A DNA stretch of 64,000 bases from Selaginella tamariscina (Eukaryota > Streptophyta > Lycopodiopsida > Selaginellales > Selaginellaceae), in NCBI GenBank assembly GCA_003024785.1, contig PUQB01000288.1, positions 186,001 through 250,000 of the forward strand, read 5' to 3'. Both the position numbers and the translations under genes were made by a program. A model generated the notes under the pieces. That model ran no database searches and was not told the DNA's origin. It saw nothing but the letters and a program-made list of their open reading frames with translations. How positions within the stretch are numbered: position 1 is the stretch's first letter; every line of letters starts with the position of its first letter. Positions 32,520-45,506 of this stretch are shown piece by piece.

Positions 32520-35330
32520 GATGCATGCTTGGAGTTATTGTAGGAGAACTTAATTAAGGGTAGTAGTGGTGACCAATCATTTTATTTGTAATTGATGAAG
32601 CATCGTAAATAATGTTCAAGGGTGTGGATAATGCGTTTCGATTGACCATCAAATTTAGATGATAACCCAAAGATAACGAACTCTTGATATTAAGTAGCTC
32701 GAGAAGTCATTGCCATAACTTTTTAATAAATTGTGGACCATGATCACTGACAATGTTGTCAGGAGTCTATGTAGCAAAAAATGTCCTTCATAATTAAGTC
32801 AATTGTCTTTTCACTAGAGATAGACTTTGTACATGATAGGAAGGAACCATCCTAATAAAATGGACAACGAGAATGGCATCAAATCTTTGAGTTGACAACA
32901 AATTAGTCACAAAGTCCATTGAGATGCAAGGCTAAGGCATTATTAGAGCTAAAAATGGCTAGAAGCACATATGTCACATGTATGAGTAAACTCTTTCACT
33001 TATTGATGTAGTCATGACCACCAATAGTTATGGCTGATCAATTCCATTGTTTTTGTAAAGCCAAAGTGACTAGCAAGTGGAGTGTCATAATGAGATTGAA
33101 GTACTTGAAGTTGAGTGTTACCCAATGGAACATAAACCAAGTCATTATGGAGAAGTAGACTATTAGTGAATTGAAATAAATCATAATCAAGTCGTGAGAC
33201 GAACATAGTGTTACCTACAAGGTGATTCAAGATATCTTGAGCTAGCGGATCAAAGATGAGTTCAGAGCAGATAGTGTCAATAAGGTTAGAATTAAAGGGT
33301 GCAACATGAACGACGAGTGCTTGGAGGCGTTCGGGACATGGAATGACAATTTTGACTTAAGCCATGGTTTAAATCACTAAATAAACCATAATAGTTTAAA
33401 TTAATAAATTGCAAATCAATTTATATAATAAATTTTAATGATGTTTAATTAAATCAAATACTTTCTCAATTGATTCATTATATAATATATATTTTAATTA
33501 AGTTTACTATTCATGAATAGTAAAAACCATAATCTAAGCAAAAAAAGTTAATTCATGATTCGGGACCAAGTACCACTTGCTTATATTGGCCAAACTCAAT
33601 GTCACGAACATGCAGTGCCAAATACGCTCATCATGAAAGCACGTCAGATTGAACTTGCTAGTGCCGAGTTGATACTTGGTTTCAAAGTCAAACCGAAAGA
33701 GGATTTGATGGGTCTAACAAGCTTAACATTGATTTAGAACTTGAGCTTGAGAGAAATAAATCAAATTTTGGTGATAAGTAAAAACGATTATCTTGTGCAA
33801 GAAGCCTTCAAGAAATCTTTGCCACTTTTGAAAGTAATCCATGATAGTTATAAGTTCTTTATCATGAATCTCATAGTTGATCTCCATAACTGTGACCTTG
33901 GTGAGTGAAACGCTACAAAGTGTAGATCATTGTTAGAACCATACTGATAATGAATACCATTTCAAGGTCAGATGCATTTTTCCATCACAAAAGGTTTGGT
34001 TGAGTCAAAGTGAAACAAGATCGGAGCTGAGGTAAAAGCAGACTTGAGCGTGATAAACATGCTCTCAACCTCCATAGATCATTTGAATGGAATTTCCTTC
34101 TTGGCGATTGGATGTCTTGGGCTGACTTTGGTATTTCATTGCGTGCACCTTGGCTAGTGTGTGACACCAAATATCCCAAAGTCGAAATTAGAGTCATGGT
34201 CAAAGCCAAGTTGGAATCAAAGTTAAAGTCGGTGCTAGAGATGGAGATGCAAAAGTGCTACCAAGAACCAATGGTGCCAAAATACGGCTAGGAGCCGAAG
34301 TTGTTGAGATATGGAGATGAAATAGAAGCCATAGCAAAAACAATTAGGGTGCAAATTGTTCAATCAATATGCGGATTGAGGGTCTCAAACAAGGAAGACC
34401 AACAATAACATGAGTGCTGGAAATTAAAGTGATGTTGAAGGAGATCATGTACAAGATGTTATCAATGGTGACCGTGAGGGGCACCGTTTCTTCAGTAACC
34501 ACCGGACGTCATTGATCTTCCATTAGCAATTGTCAACTCAATTGGATTAGAATGCAAATGAAGCTTCAGATTAATGAAGAGGCAGTTAATCAAGTCGCCA
34601 TTTGCACCACTATTAAATAGAGCTATTATGTTAACTTGAATACCATTAAATGTTGAGACAGTAATCAAACGAAGAAAGGATACCGTTAAATGTTGAGATA
34701 GTAATCAAACAAAGAAAGGGTTTGTTAATGTTCATTGTTGGAATCACATGTAAAATTGCCATCAAAGAAGAGATATTTGAAGTAAACTTGCAATGATATA
34801 GTTAAAGTGCTTCTATTTAGACTATACCTTCTCGTTTCCCGACTCAGCTAAGGGACCTTCAACCACCTTAGCTTAAATTTATTGTCAATTTGGGCACCTA
34901 ATAATTCAGTGTCTGTCCTTACCACAATATAAACACAAGTTTACTTAAAGATGTCATTGTTGCTCAACTTATGTCAGTGGCCCTAATAGTCGAAAAACAT
35001 CCACTTGCATTGGTTTGGCATTAGAAGATAGAGTGGTTGATGGCTCTTGCATTATTGAAGTTAGAGTACAAACTTGTTGAGAATGTTTTTCTTAATGTCA
35101 CTTAAAAGTCGATTGTCAAAAAATTACCTGAGCAATAGCTTTGTTTAGAGAATTTGGGTTCTTGAGAGTGAGCATGAGATTCTTGACATTGTCACAAAGA
35201 CCTTCTCTAAATTAATCACAAAGGGCAGCACTGTCCCAATTAATGTCACATAAAAGTAATCAAAAGTCAGAAGCATATTCAAATGCTATGTAGGAACCTT
35301 AATTGGTATATTTTGGTGGTTCATGACACT
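32520..35330 (-). mobile_element. Gypsy fossil, minus strand
   Basis: Minus-strand pieces: an integrase zinc-finger region (LQVLQSHYDTPLASHFGFTK, 33012-33230), RNase H-like sequence (about 33750-34100), and protease/gag-like material up to about 35330. The order fits Gypsy. It is old, with many breaks, and no matching LTR pair was found. Confidence 0.7.
33360..33560. other. AT-rich interruption in Gypsy fossil
   Basis: About 200 bp of AT-rich sequence without coding signal, between integrase-like and RNase H-like pieces. Confidence 0.35.
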
Positions 35331-35345
35331 ATCCTTCCTCTTCTG

Positions 35346-38300
35346 TCAGAGTTTTTACCTGGTGCCACAAAAGTCAGCTTGCCAGGTGCTAACCCTGGAA
35401 TCCCCTCTTGGAAACCCCACGGAATCTGGTAAAGTAACCCGTATTAGGAACCCAACCTTTAGGAACTCAAGCCCCTAGCTAACTAAGTCCATGAACGAGG
35501 CTCACCTTGTGAATCAGGATGTGCGGACTAGTCGGGCTATAGGTATCGTTCTTAGCTTGGCGTGGTTGAGGTGGCCGGAGCAAGGCCTCAACCACTAATT
35601 CTGCGGAATGTGAATTCGGGCAACTTAGCAGCGACAAGAAGTCACTTGGAAACCTTTTGCACTGCAAAGTCTCTCATCCAACACAGACAACAAGTTAGTT
35701 AATTTCTTTAAGTTAACTAGGCCTTTAGTTAAGGTTGTTTGTCAACCCCTAGGTTAATAAGAAATAAGTTCACTTTATTTTCCATCATCATTACTAACAA
35801 CTTGAAACCTCGCCTCAAACTCATTCATTACCTCCATCGCGTTCTGTAGATTCTCCAATGGTTCCCATGTTGACTCGCATGCCGGGTAACCCTTCCACTT
35901 AACAAGATATTCTTGTTTACGTTTTTGCGACCCTCAGCGTTTAATATCCTTTGCATCCAAAATTGACTCAACTTCAAACTCCTTCATATTGCCAACCTGC
36001 TCAGGAAGCGGATGTAAGTTTTTATATCCCTGTGGATGTTTCTCATCCTTGACATGAAACACATTGTGTATTGCTCCCAACTTTGGAGGAAGATCTAACC
36101 CATAAGCCACTTTTCTACTCGCTTCACCACCTTGTATGGACCTATGTAATGCGATAGAAACTTCCTTGAAAGAGCTATTGGAACCTTCAGGTTTTTGATA
36201 CTCAACAATATCATATCCCCAACCTAATGCTCTACATCCCACCGATGTTTATTGTACTGCTGATGATACCTTTGTGTGTTGCAGCCATTGCTTTATGAGC
36301 AGCTTCCCATGTCCGATATAATTGTCCAGTGAATTTTGCTACATATGGAACTCAATTGACATCGTCTTTCGGTAACACCATACTCTGAGAAATACCACCC
36401 TTATTCCCAGTTAACACTTCCATCGGGCTAACATATCTCAGCCATATTCAAGTGTTCAGCCCAATCAAGTTGATCACCTTGAACATAGCATCTGAGATAG
36501 TCCTCGACTTGCTGGTTCACCCTCACCAGTTGACTTTGTAGACCTCCATCCTTTTCATTAGAAACAAAATCAGTCCACCATACGGCGATCAACTAGGTCG
36601 AATGTGTCCTCAACCAATCAATTATGTTAGCTGTCTCTTCAATTCTACGAACTCTTGAGGATTCAACCGATATGGGGTTCTTGTCGGTGGAGATGAACCT
36701 GGCAAAATCTCTATCCTGTGGTCCACAGCTCGACGTGGAGGTAACTCGGGCGGCAAGTCTTCTGGCAACACATTCTTAAACGCGTTCAAGACTTCCAAAA
36801 TAGGTTCAGGAATAAATTCTTGACCATCTCCTATTTTGATTCCAATAGTATTCAAAACCATTGCAAGAAATACACGTTCCCAATGTTTAACCGCCTTATG
36901 CAACTGAGTTAAGGTAAGAAACATAGGATTCCAATATTTATCAGTTAGTGTTTCCATTTTGAGCGTTGTTTTTCTAATGTCCTCTTTATAAACTGCAAGC
37001 GTGATTTAATTATCTCCATAACTCTCATTTTGACTACATGTTTATGGAACCATTCCATACCCAAAACAAAGTCAAACCCCGTTATATTCAAGACAACTAA
37101 GTGTAGTTTAGTCTTTCAACTTTTGATTTGGACAGGAACTACCCTTGCTATATTATTAATATTTTGAGAACCTTTGCCAAAATTAATCTTTATTTCACAC
37201 ATCTTTATTACATCCAAATTCAATCGACGAGCTATACTAGTTGATATGAAATTGTATGTTGCTCTAGTATCGATCATCATTCGGACTCGGTCCCCTCATA
37301 TCTTTCTTGTCAAATATAGTAAACGGTTAGTTTTGTTTTAAATAGTGAATAAGGCAGGTTGTGTCTGGCACAACATTACCTCTTCTGACTCATCCTTTAG
37401 ATCTTCAAGTGTTTCCGATTCAGCAACTTTTTCTTCTACCATCGCCTTGAAATATCGTGACTGTTGTGAGGGTGCCCGACATTGTCTACGACATGGCCAA
37501 GCTTGTTATAATTATAACATATCGGAACCCCGCTTGCGGATTGCGAGGGAGCAGACTTATCAAACCTTTTGAACCTAGACTTTGGAGAAAACCTCCTCGA
37601 TTTAGGTGTTGTTTCCTCCCTTTGTACAAGTCTTCTAACGACATGCCATAAGCAACCTTTTGAGCTACCTCTTGACATTCTCCACTGCTTGTTGGCTTGT
37701 ACCTTAAGATTTCCTTTTGCATCTTCTCATTCAAGCTAGCCATGAAGCAACTTTGAGCTTCATCATCGCTCATATTTGGCACCAATCGCCGTACACTTTC
37801 GAATCGATAAACATGGTTCATTGGACTTCCCCGAACTCCTTGTTGACAAAGTGCGAAGTCAGCACACAATCGCAAACTAAGGTCATCCGGCATATACAAA
37901 TTTTCGATCTCCTTTTTCATGTGTTTTCAGTTGTTTCGGTATCCACGTTCACCTTCAATAATCCACCATCAAGTCTTAACTTCTCCTTTAAGAAACTGCT
38001 TGGCACATACAACCTTTTTTGTCTTTCTCATGGAAGCAACCTCGAAATAACTTACCATATCATTCAACTAGTCATCCAAAACCTTGTAATCCTTTGAACC
38101 CATAAAATCCGAAGGTTTACCAGTTTGAATTTACTAGGACCTCCACCACCTACTTCCGTCAAAGAATCTGATTCAAAGGAACCTGACTTTCAGTTATGCT
38201 TCTTCTTTTTTTTTCCGTGTGTTTGGTTGCGGAACATTTGGCACTGCAGTATTTGTCAGAATTCAAATAGCAACATTATCAATTCGGTCGTTCAACCCCA

Positions 38301-39980
38301 AAACATCCCCTCAAAGTTTGCTTAGGGCATCTATCATTATTTCTTGCTAACCAAGTCACTATCTAACTCTAGGGGGTCCACCTGGATCAGCCTCATCCAT
38401 CTCTTCATTTTGAGCCTCTACGATAGCCCTTTTTACCTCAAGCTCTGGTTGCTTTCTTTTACTCATCATATTGAACCCTAGTTTCAACACTTGGAGAATA
38501 TGCTTGGAATATTCCCAATATGAAGTTGGAAACACCTATACACCCACACACACATCAGCTTAAACCAGTATACTTTTGGACATACCTAGAATCTCACGTC
38601 GACTCACTGAACAAGTGTTCTCCGAAGTTTGACAACTCACAGGATCAAGGTCTTTGCGCAGAATACAAACATGTCAAGTGAAAGTGATAGAGTATATCAA
38701 GAATTTAGAGTTATCTAAACACTAGAACACCCTATGACTTAAGGCAGTCCTACTGACCGCAAAGAACTTGCTCCAATACCAATTGTCAGAGTTTTTACTT
38801 GGTGCCACAAAAGGTAGCTTGCCAAGTGCCAACCCTGGAATCCCCTCTTGGAAACCCCATGGAATCTAGTAAAGTAACCCATATTAGGAACTCAAGCCCT
38901 TAGCTAACCAAGTTCACAAACGAGGCTCACCTTATGAATCAGGATGCGTGGACCAGCTGAGCTATAAGTATCGTTCTTAGCTTGGCATGGTTGAGGCAGC
39001 TAGAGCAAGGCCTCAACCACTAATTCTATGGAATGTGGATTCAAGCAACGCCTTTGAGCTTGCGAGCAGGTTTTTGGCCCAAAGAATTTAACTAACTCCT
39101 TGGAAGTAATGTACCCCTGTCACAAAGGCGAGATCCTGCCAACGATAAGGATAATTTAACCCAAAGGTGGGACGTACCCCTGTCTTGTGAAAGTTTGGAC
39201 GGCACAACAGAGGGTTGCGCCTTGACGACACAAGCTTAGCTTGCACCAATAGGAGGTCTTTTGAACCCAGGAAGCCTCACTACATATACTCTACCTTATT
39301 TATGTGACGGCCCCCCCTATTTTCTTAAGTGAGTAAGTGAGTTGGCACGAAAATACCAACCCTTAGTGAAAAACCTAACCCTAAACCTAACCCCTGAGGC
39401 ATGGGGTTAGGTCAACCCTAGGGGTGTCCCTAACCCTTTTGACAAGCTATACTTTTTAATGGAAAACCTACTTTGGAACGTCAAACCGAGGGAGAGTTTT
39501 CTAAAATGTAAGTATTACCTTCGCCTAGTGTTTCTCGAAGTACCTAGTGACAGTCGGTCGGACTACCCCTAAACACCTAAGTGCACTAAGCGGGTTGTTT
39601 CTCACTATAAATAGGGTTTGTCACACATCTCAGTAGGTAACAATAGTCAAACCCTAAAGTAAAGGTTGAGTCATAGTAAAAACTATGACACACTCCCCGC
39701 ATTTGAAAATGTCAACGTCCTCGTTGATGTCTAACTCCAAGACTAGACTAAATTAGAAAAAATTAATTAAAAATAACGCTAATCACTCTATGCAGAGTTA
39801 GTAAAAAGTTCACAAGTTTTACTACCCCCCTTGCATTACGTGAACCCAAGTACTTCAGAACCGTTGTTCACTTAGTGACAACTCAGCTGCCAAAGGCACC
39901 ACTTGCAATAAGAAGTCACTTGAAGACCTTTTGCACATCTGCAAAGTCGCATTTTTGTGCTAGCCCAATTACTTGTTTAG
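35346..39980 (-). mobile_element. Gypsy chromovirus-like element, minus strand, old
   Basis: Partial LTR at about 35346-35660. Internal pieces in minus orientation follow: chromodomain/integrase end (35880-36240), protease-RT border (36622-36957), retropepsin and zinc knuckle (about 37240-37530), gag (37486-38100). A fuller LTR lies at 38786-39689, with a primer site reading TTGGTATTGGAGC beside it at about 38770-38786. The LTR starts TGTCATAG and ends near CTCTGACA. Sequence at 39690-39980 matches the internal 3' end of the same family, so the LTR at 38786-39689 is shared between two element remnants. Many breaks; clearly old. Confidence 0.8.
38786..39689 (-). repeat. Gypsy LTR, about 0.9 kb
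   Basis: Inverted relative to the LTR remnants at 39985-40521 and 44097-44640. Contains telomere-like CCCTAAACCTAACCCC words near 39380-39440. Related, longer LTRs recur at 54-62 kb. Confidence 0.8.
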
Positions 39981-39984
39981 GGGG

Positions 39985-42900
39985 GGCTCTGTCACATAAA
40001 TAAGGTAGAGTATGTGTAGTGAGGCTTCATGGGTTCAAAAGAGAGCTTGTTAATCTCCTATCGGTGCAAGTTAAGCTTGTGTCATCAAGATTATGCCGCC
40101 CTAACTTTTACACGACAGGGGTACGTCCCACCTTTGGGTTAGACTATCCTTATTGTTGGCAGGATGTCGTCTTTGTGACCAAGTACGTCATTTCCAAGAA
40201 GTTAGTTAAATTCCTTGGTTCAAAAACATGCTCACAAGCTCAAGTTCACGTTCTATAGAACTAGACTAAGTAGTTGAGGCCTTGCTCCGACTGCCTCAAC
40301 CACGCCAAGCTAGGAATGACACTTATAGCTCGGCTAGTCCGCAAATCCTAATTCATAAGGTGAGCCTCATTTGTGGACTTGGTCAGCTAGGGGTTTAAGC
40401 TCCTAAGGGTTGGGTTTCTAATATGGGTTACTTTACCAGATTTCGTGGGTTTTCCAAAGAGGGATTTTAGGGTTGGCATTTGGCAAGCCACCTTTGTAGC
40501 ACTAAGTAAGAACTCTAACAATTGATATTAGAGTAAGTTCTCTGAAAGTCATAGGGCATTTTAATGTTTAGATAACTCTAAATTTTTGAACTACTCTATC
40601 ACTTTCGGTTAACATGTTTGTATTTTGCATATAGAGTTTCATCCTATGAGTTATCAATCTTTGGAGAACACTAGTAAGCGTGAAATTCTAAGTATGTTTA
40701 AAAGTCTTATGTTGATCAAGCTATGCAACGTGTTTCCAACTTTTGGTTGCTTTCTCTTGCTCATCATATTGAACCCTAGCTTCAACGCTCGAAGAATATG
40801 CTTAAATATTCCCAATATGAGGCAAAGAAGGCTGTCGCAGAGGGGCTCAAAATGAGGAGATGGATGAAGTAATCCAGGTCGACTCCTTAGAGTTAGGCAG
40901 CAGCCTGGTTGGTGAAAAATAATGGTGGATGCTGTCACAACCTTTCCCTCTCCCCTTAAGCCAATTAGCAAAGGGTCAATTGGTGTTTATGAGAGGGTCC
41001 CTAATCATGATGACCCAGTTACGCTTGAGTCTTTTGCCCACATATCCTACAATCTTTACCCAGGTAGTCAACCCACCATGTTAGAACTATGACAGATGTC
41101 TTAAACGAACTTCGAGGGGATATTTTAGGGTTGAGTGATCGAATCGGTAATGTTGCTAATCGGATTTCAACGGTTACCACATTACCAGATGTTCCACAAC
41201 CAGACACACAAACAAAGAAGAAGAAGTATGATTCAGATTCAAGTTCCTTTGAATCAAATTTTTTGGCAGATGAAGATGGTAGTGGTCCTAGTAAATTCAA
41301 GCTAGTCAAGCCTTTAGAACTTTTGGTTTCAAAAGACTACAAAATTCTATATGATTGATTATATGATATGGAAAGCTATTTCGATGCTGCTTCCATGAGA
41401 AAGACATAAAAGGTTGCGTGTGCCAAGCAGTTTCTCAAAGGAGAAGCTAAGACTTGGTGGTGGATAGCTGAAGGTGAACGTGAGTATCAAAACAATTGGA
41501 AACACATGAAAAGGGAGATCAAAAAGAAGTATATGCCAGATGACCTTGGGTTGTGATTGCGCGTTGATTTCATAGTTTGTGAACAAGGAGTTCGGAGAAA
41601 CCCGGTGGACCATATTTATTGGTTTGAAAGTGTATGGCATTTGGTCCCGAACATGAGCAATGATGAAGCTCGAAGTTGCTTCATGGCCAACTTGAATAAA
41701 ATACGCGAAGAAGATCTTAAGGTACAAGCCAACAAGCTATCAAGCTATCGGGAATGACAAGAGGTAGCTCAAAAGGTTGCTTATGGCATATCATTAAAAG
41801 ACTTGTGCAATGAGGGGGAGGAAGAAAAACCTAAATCGAGGAGTTTTCCATTAAAGTCTGGGTTCAAAAAATTTGATTAACGACCAAATCAATCTCCATC
41901 AATTCAAACTGCAAGTCCCTTTGTCAGCAATTCCAAGTTTTTGGATACATCAAAACCCAACAAATCTCAAAAATCGTACCACCACCTTAACAGGCCAAGG
42001 GCTTGACTCCAAAGTCTGCTCCCCTGCTGTCCACAAGCGGAATTCCAAAATGTTATAATTGTAACAAACCTGGTCATTTCACTAGAGAATGTCGGGCACC
42101 CACAACAATTGAGTCATTTCAAGGCAATGGTAGAAGAGGTAGTTGCTGAACCAAAAAACGCCTTGAAGATCCAAAAGATGAGTTAGAAGAGGTAATGTTG
42201 TGCTATACAACCGCCTTATTCGCTATTCAAGATAAAATTAAACCTTTGCTATATTTGATAAGAAGGATATAAAGGGACCAAGTCCGAATGATGGAGCAAC
42301 ATACAACTTTATATCGACTAATCTAGCTCATCGACTGAATTTAGATGTAATAAAAATGTGTGAAATAAATATTAATTTTTGGCAAGATTCTTAAAATACT
42401 AATAATATAGCAAGGGCAGTTCCTGTCCAAATTAAAAGTTGAAAGGCTAAGTTAAACTTAGTTATTTTGAATATGACAGGGTTTGACTTCGTTTTGAGTA
42501 TGGAATGATTTCATAAACATGTAATCGAAATGAGGGATTCCAGAGATAATCGAATCACGCTCACACTTGCAGTAGATAAAGAGGACATTAGAAAAAGGCA
42601 TTAGACATCGAGAACGTGTATTTCTTGTAATGGTTTTGGATACTAAGATTAGAGATGGTCAAGAATCTATTCCCAAACCTATTTTGGAAATCTTGGACAT
42701 GTTTAAGGATGTGTTGCCGGAAGACTTGCCGCCGAGTTAACTTAGTTTTAAAGGTTGTTCATTTCGTTCCAACTGTAAAGATAATGAATGCAAAACAAGC
42801 AGCAACATTATTCTTCCACAAGGTCATAAGAGTGCGCGGGCTACCGAAAACAATGATCTCAGATCGAGATTCTCGATTTATGGACAAGTTTTAAGGAACA

Positions 42901-44640
42901 TTATTTAAGTAATTTGACACAATGCTAAAGTTCAGTACAGCTTACCATCTGTAAATAAATGGTTAAACGGAGAAGGTGAACTGACAAGTCAAGGACTATC
43001 TCAGATGCTATGTTCAAGGTGATCAACTTGATTGGGCAAAACACTTGGATATGGCTGAGATATGTTACAATAATTCAACATACAATGCAATTGAGTGTAA
43101 CCCAATGGAGGTGTTAACTGGGAATAAGGGTGGTATTCCTCAAAGTATGATATTATCAGAAGACAATGTCAATCAAGTCCCTTTGTAGTAGAGTTAACTA
43201 GACAATTATATCGGACATAGGAGGCTACTCGTCAAGCAATGGTTGTAGCACATGAAAGGTATCGCCAGCAATACGATAAGCATCGACGGGATGTACAGTA
43301 TCAAGTTGGAGATACGGTATTATTAAGTACCAGAAACTTGAAAGTTCCAGCGACTCTTTCGAGGAAGTTTCTATCACATAGGTTTGTACAAGGTGGTAAA
43401 GCAAGTAGGAAAGGTGTTTTATGAGATAGATCTTCCTTTGAAATTGGGAACATTACACAATGTATTTCATGTCAATTTGCTCGAACCATTCCACAAGGAT
43501 GAGAAACATTCAGAAAGATATAATATCTTACGTCTGCCCCATGAGCTAATAACTATTGGTGAAGATGAGTATGAAGTCCAATCCATATTGAGCAAAAGGA
43601 AGGTTTATGGACCGCAAAAACATAAGTTCGAGTATCTTGTCAAATGGAAGGGTTATTTGGCGTGCTAATTAACATGGGAACCATTGGAAAATTTGTAAAA
43701 TGCGATAGACTTGGTGAATGAGTTTGAAACAAAGTCTAAAGTTATTAAGAAATAAAGTTTTATTTCTTTCTTTACTTAGGGACCGACAGACAATATTAAC
43801 TAGAGGCCTCTGGTATAAATTCTAGTTAACTTTAAAAAATTAACTAAGTTGTTGTCTATGTCGGGTGACAAACTTTCTAGATGTGCAAAGGGTCTCTAAG
43901 TGATTTCTGGTGGTACCTCCAGCAGCTAAGCTAGACGCTTAGTGAACAATGGTTCTAAAGTACTTGGCTTCGCATAACGCAAGGGGGGTAATGTAATTGC
44001 ATAAAGTGATTAGCATCAGTTTTTGATTAATTTTTTCTAACCTAATCTAGTCTTAGAGTTGGACATCAGACGTTGACATTTTCAAAGGGGAGGAGTGTGT
44101 CATAGTTTTTTATTAAACTTGACCCTTTACTTTGGGGTTTGATTGTTGTTACCTATTAAGTTGTGTCACAACCCTAGATGTAAAGAAATAGGCCCGCATA
44201 GTGCACTTGGATATTTAGTAATGGTTTGACCGGGTGTCGTTAAGTATTTATAAGAAATTTTAAGCGAAGCTAACACTTCCATTTAAAAAACTCTCCCCTA
44301 GTTTGACGTTCCAAGATAGATTTTTATTAAAGTATAACTTGTCAAAAAAGGGTTAGGGATACCCCTAGGGTCGACTTAACTCCACCCCCCTAGGCTCATT
44401 TCATTAAACTTACTCATTTAGGAAAACAAAAAGGGGGTCTCCATTACATAAATAAGATAGAGTATATGTAATGAGGCTTTTTGGGTTCAAAAAAGAGCTT
44501 GTTAACCTCCTACCGATGCAAGTTAAGCTTGTGTCGTTAAGACACAATCTTTTATTGTGCCACCCTAACTTCCACACGACAAAGGTATGTCCCACCTTTG
44601 TTTTAAATTATAAAGTTATCATAATGTTACATTTGAATCT
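39985..44640 (+). mobile_element. Gypsy chromovirus-like element, plus strand, old
   Basis: Truncated 5' LTR (39985-40521), then gag (41089-41760), a CCHC zinc knuckle near 42050-42110, a short protease/RT remnant, an integrase part (about 42780-43170), a chromodomain (43550-43700), a purine-rich tract (AAAGGGGAGGAGTG at about 44083-44096) and a partial 3' LTR. It is the same family as the minus element to its left and lies in opposite orientation. Many breaks and a large loss within RT. Confidence 0.8.
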
Positions 44641-45506
44641 TCAACCTTTCTAAAAGTTGAATTTTAATTTAAAAACCAATAACTGTTATTTATTTATAAA
44701 TGTGATAAATGTTATGGATTTACTCCACTTTAGAAATTTGCATCGTGTGATTATGTACCCGTGATATGTTGTCGTATTAAATAATGCTCAAAGTACCTTG
44801 AGAAATGTTTGTGGTCGCACTCGTGGGTTTAATTGAAAATAATCCTTGAAATAATTATTCATTCTAACGCTTTATACAAATGAACTGTTTCAAAAGTTGC
44901 TCTACGCAAAGAAAATAAATAAATTCAAAAGAAAAAGAAAAGTTAAAAAAAATAAATTACTGGACATATCCACCACCGTGAGACTCCTAGACAAATATAT
45001 CAAACTTATGGAATGTTCGTAATGGATTGTTGTATTTTATTGTGTATGCATAGTGGTAAAATGTCTACTGGGTGGCACGTTAGCCCACGGTTGGCTCCGA
45101 ATTGTTTTGTTACGAAACTTATGATAACTCTTGTATTCATGAAAGGGTATATATGAAATGCATAGTTAGTTTGCATTATAAAAGAATTAGGACCACCTTT
45201 AAAATATACTTAACGATCCTATAAAATACAATATCATGTTACCTTACACAACACAATAATTTTCTTCCAATGAAATCAGAGACTAACGAAGTAATCACAA
45301 AGGAGATAAAAACAAAACTATTCATATATTTAAACAAAAAATAAAAATTCATAATTTGTGTCGGAAGGTTCTTAATATCTTTTGAAACTTACCAACAAAT
45401 AATACCATTGTATTTAGGTAGGATTGTTTGTTTCGCACATTCTGAGTTAATTAAATCCTATAGAGAACCTATTATAATGTTACAAACCTGGCTAATGACA
45501 TATTGG
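44641..45506. other. AT-rich intergenic region
   Basis: Lies between the Gypsy remnant and the 3' end of CYP71. No gene, repeat or RNA feature that I can support. Confidence 0.4.

Noticed and set aside
39350-39450. Telomere-like CCCTAAA words as an interstitial telomere or chromosome end
   Set aside because: They are short, irregular and repeated at the same place in each LTR copy, so they belong to the LTR.
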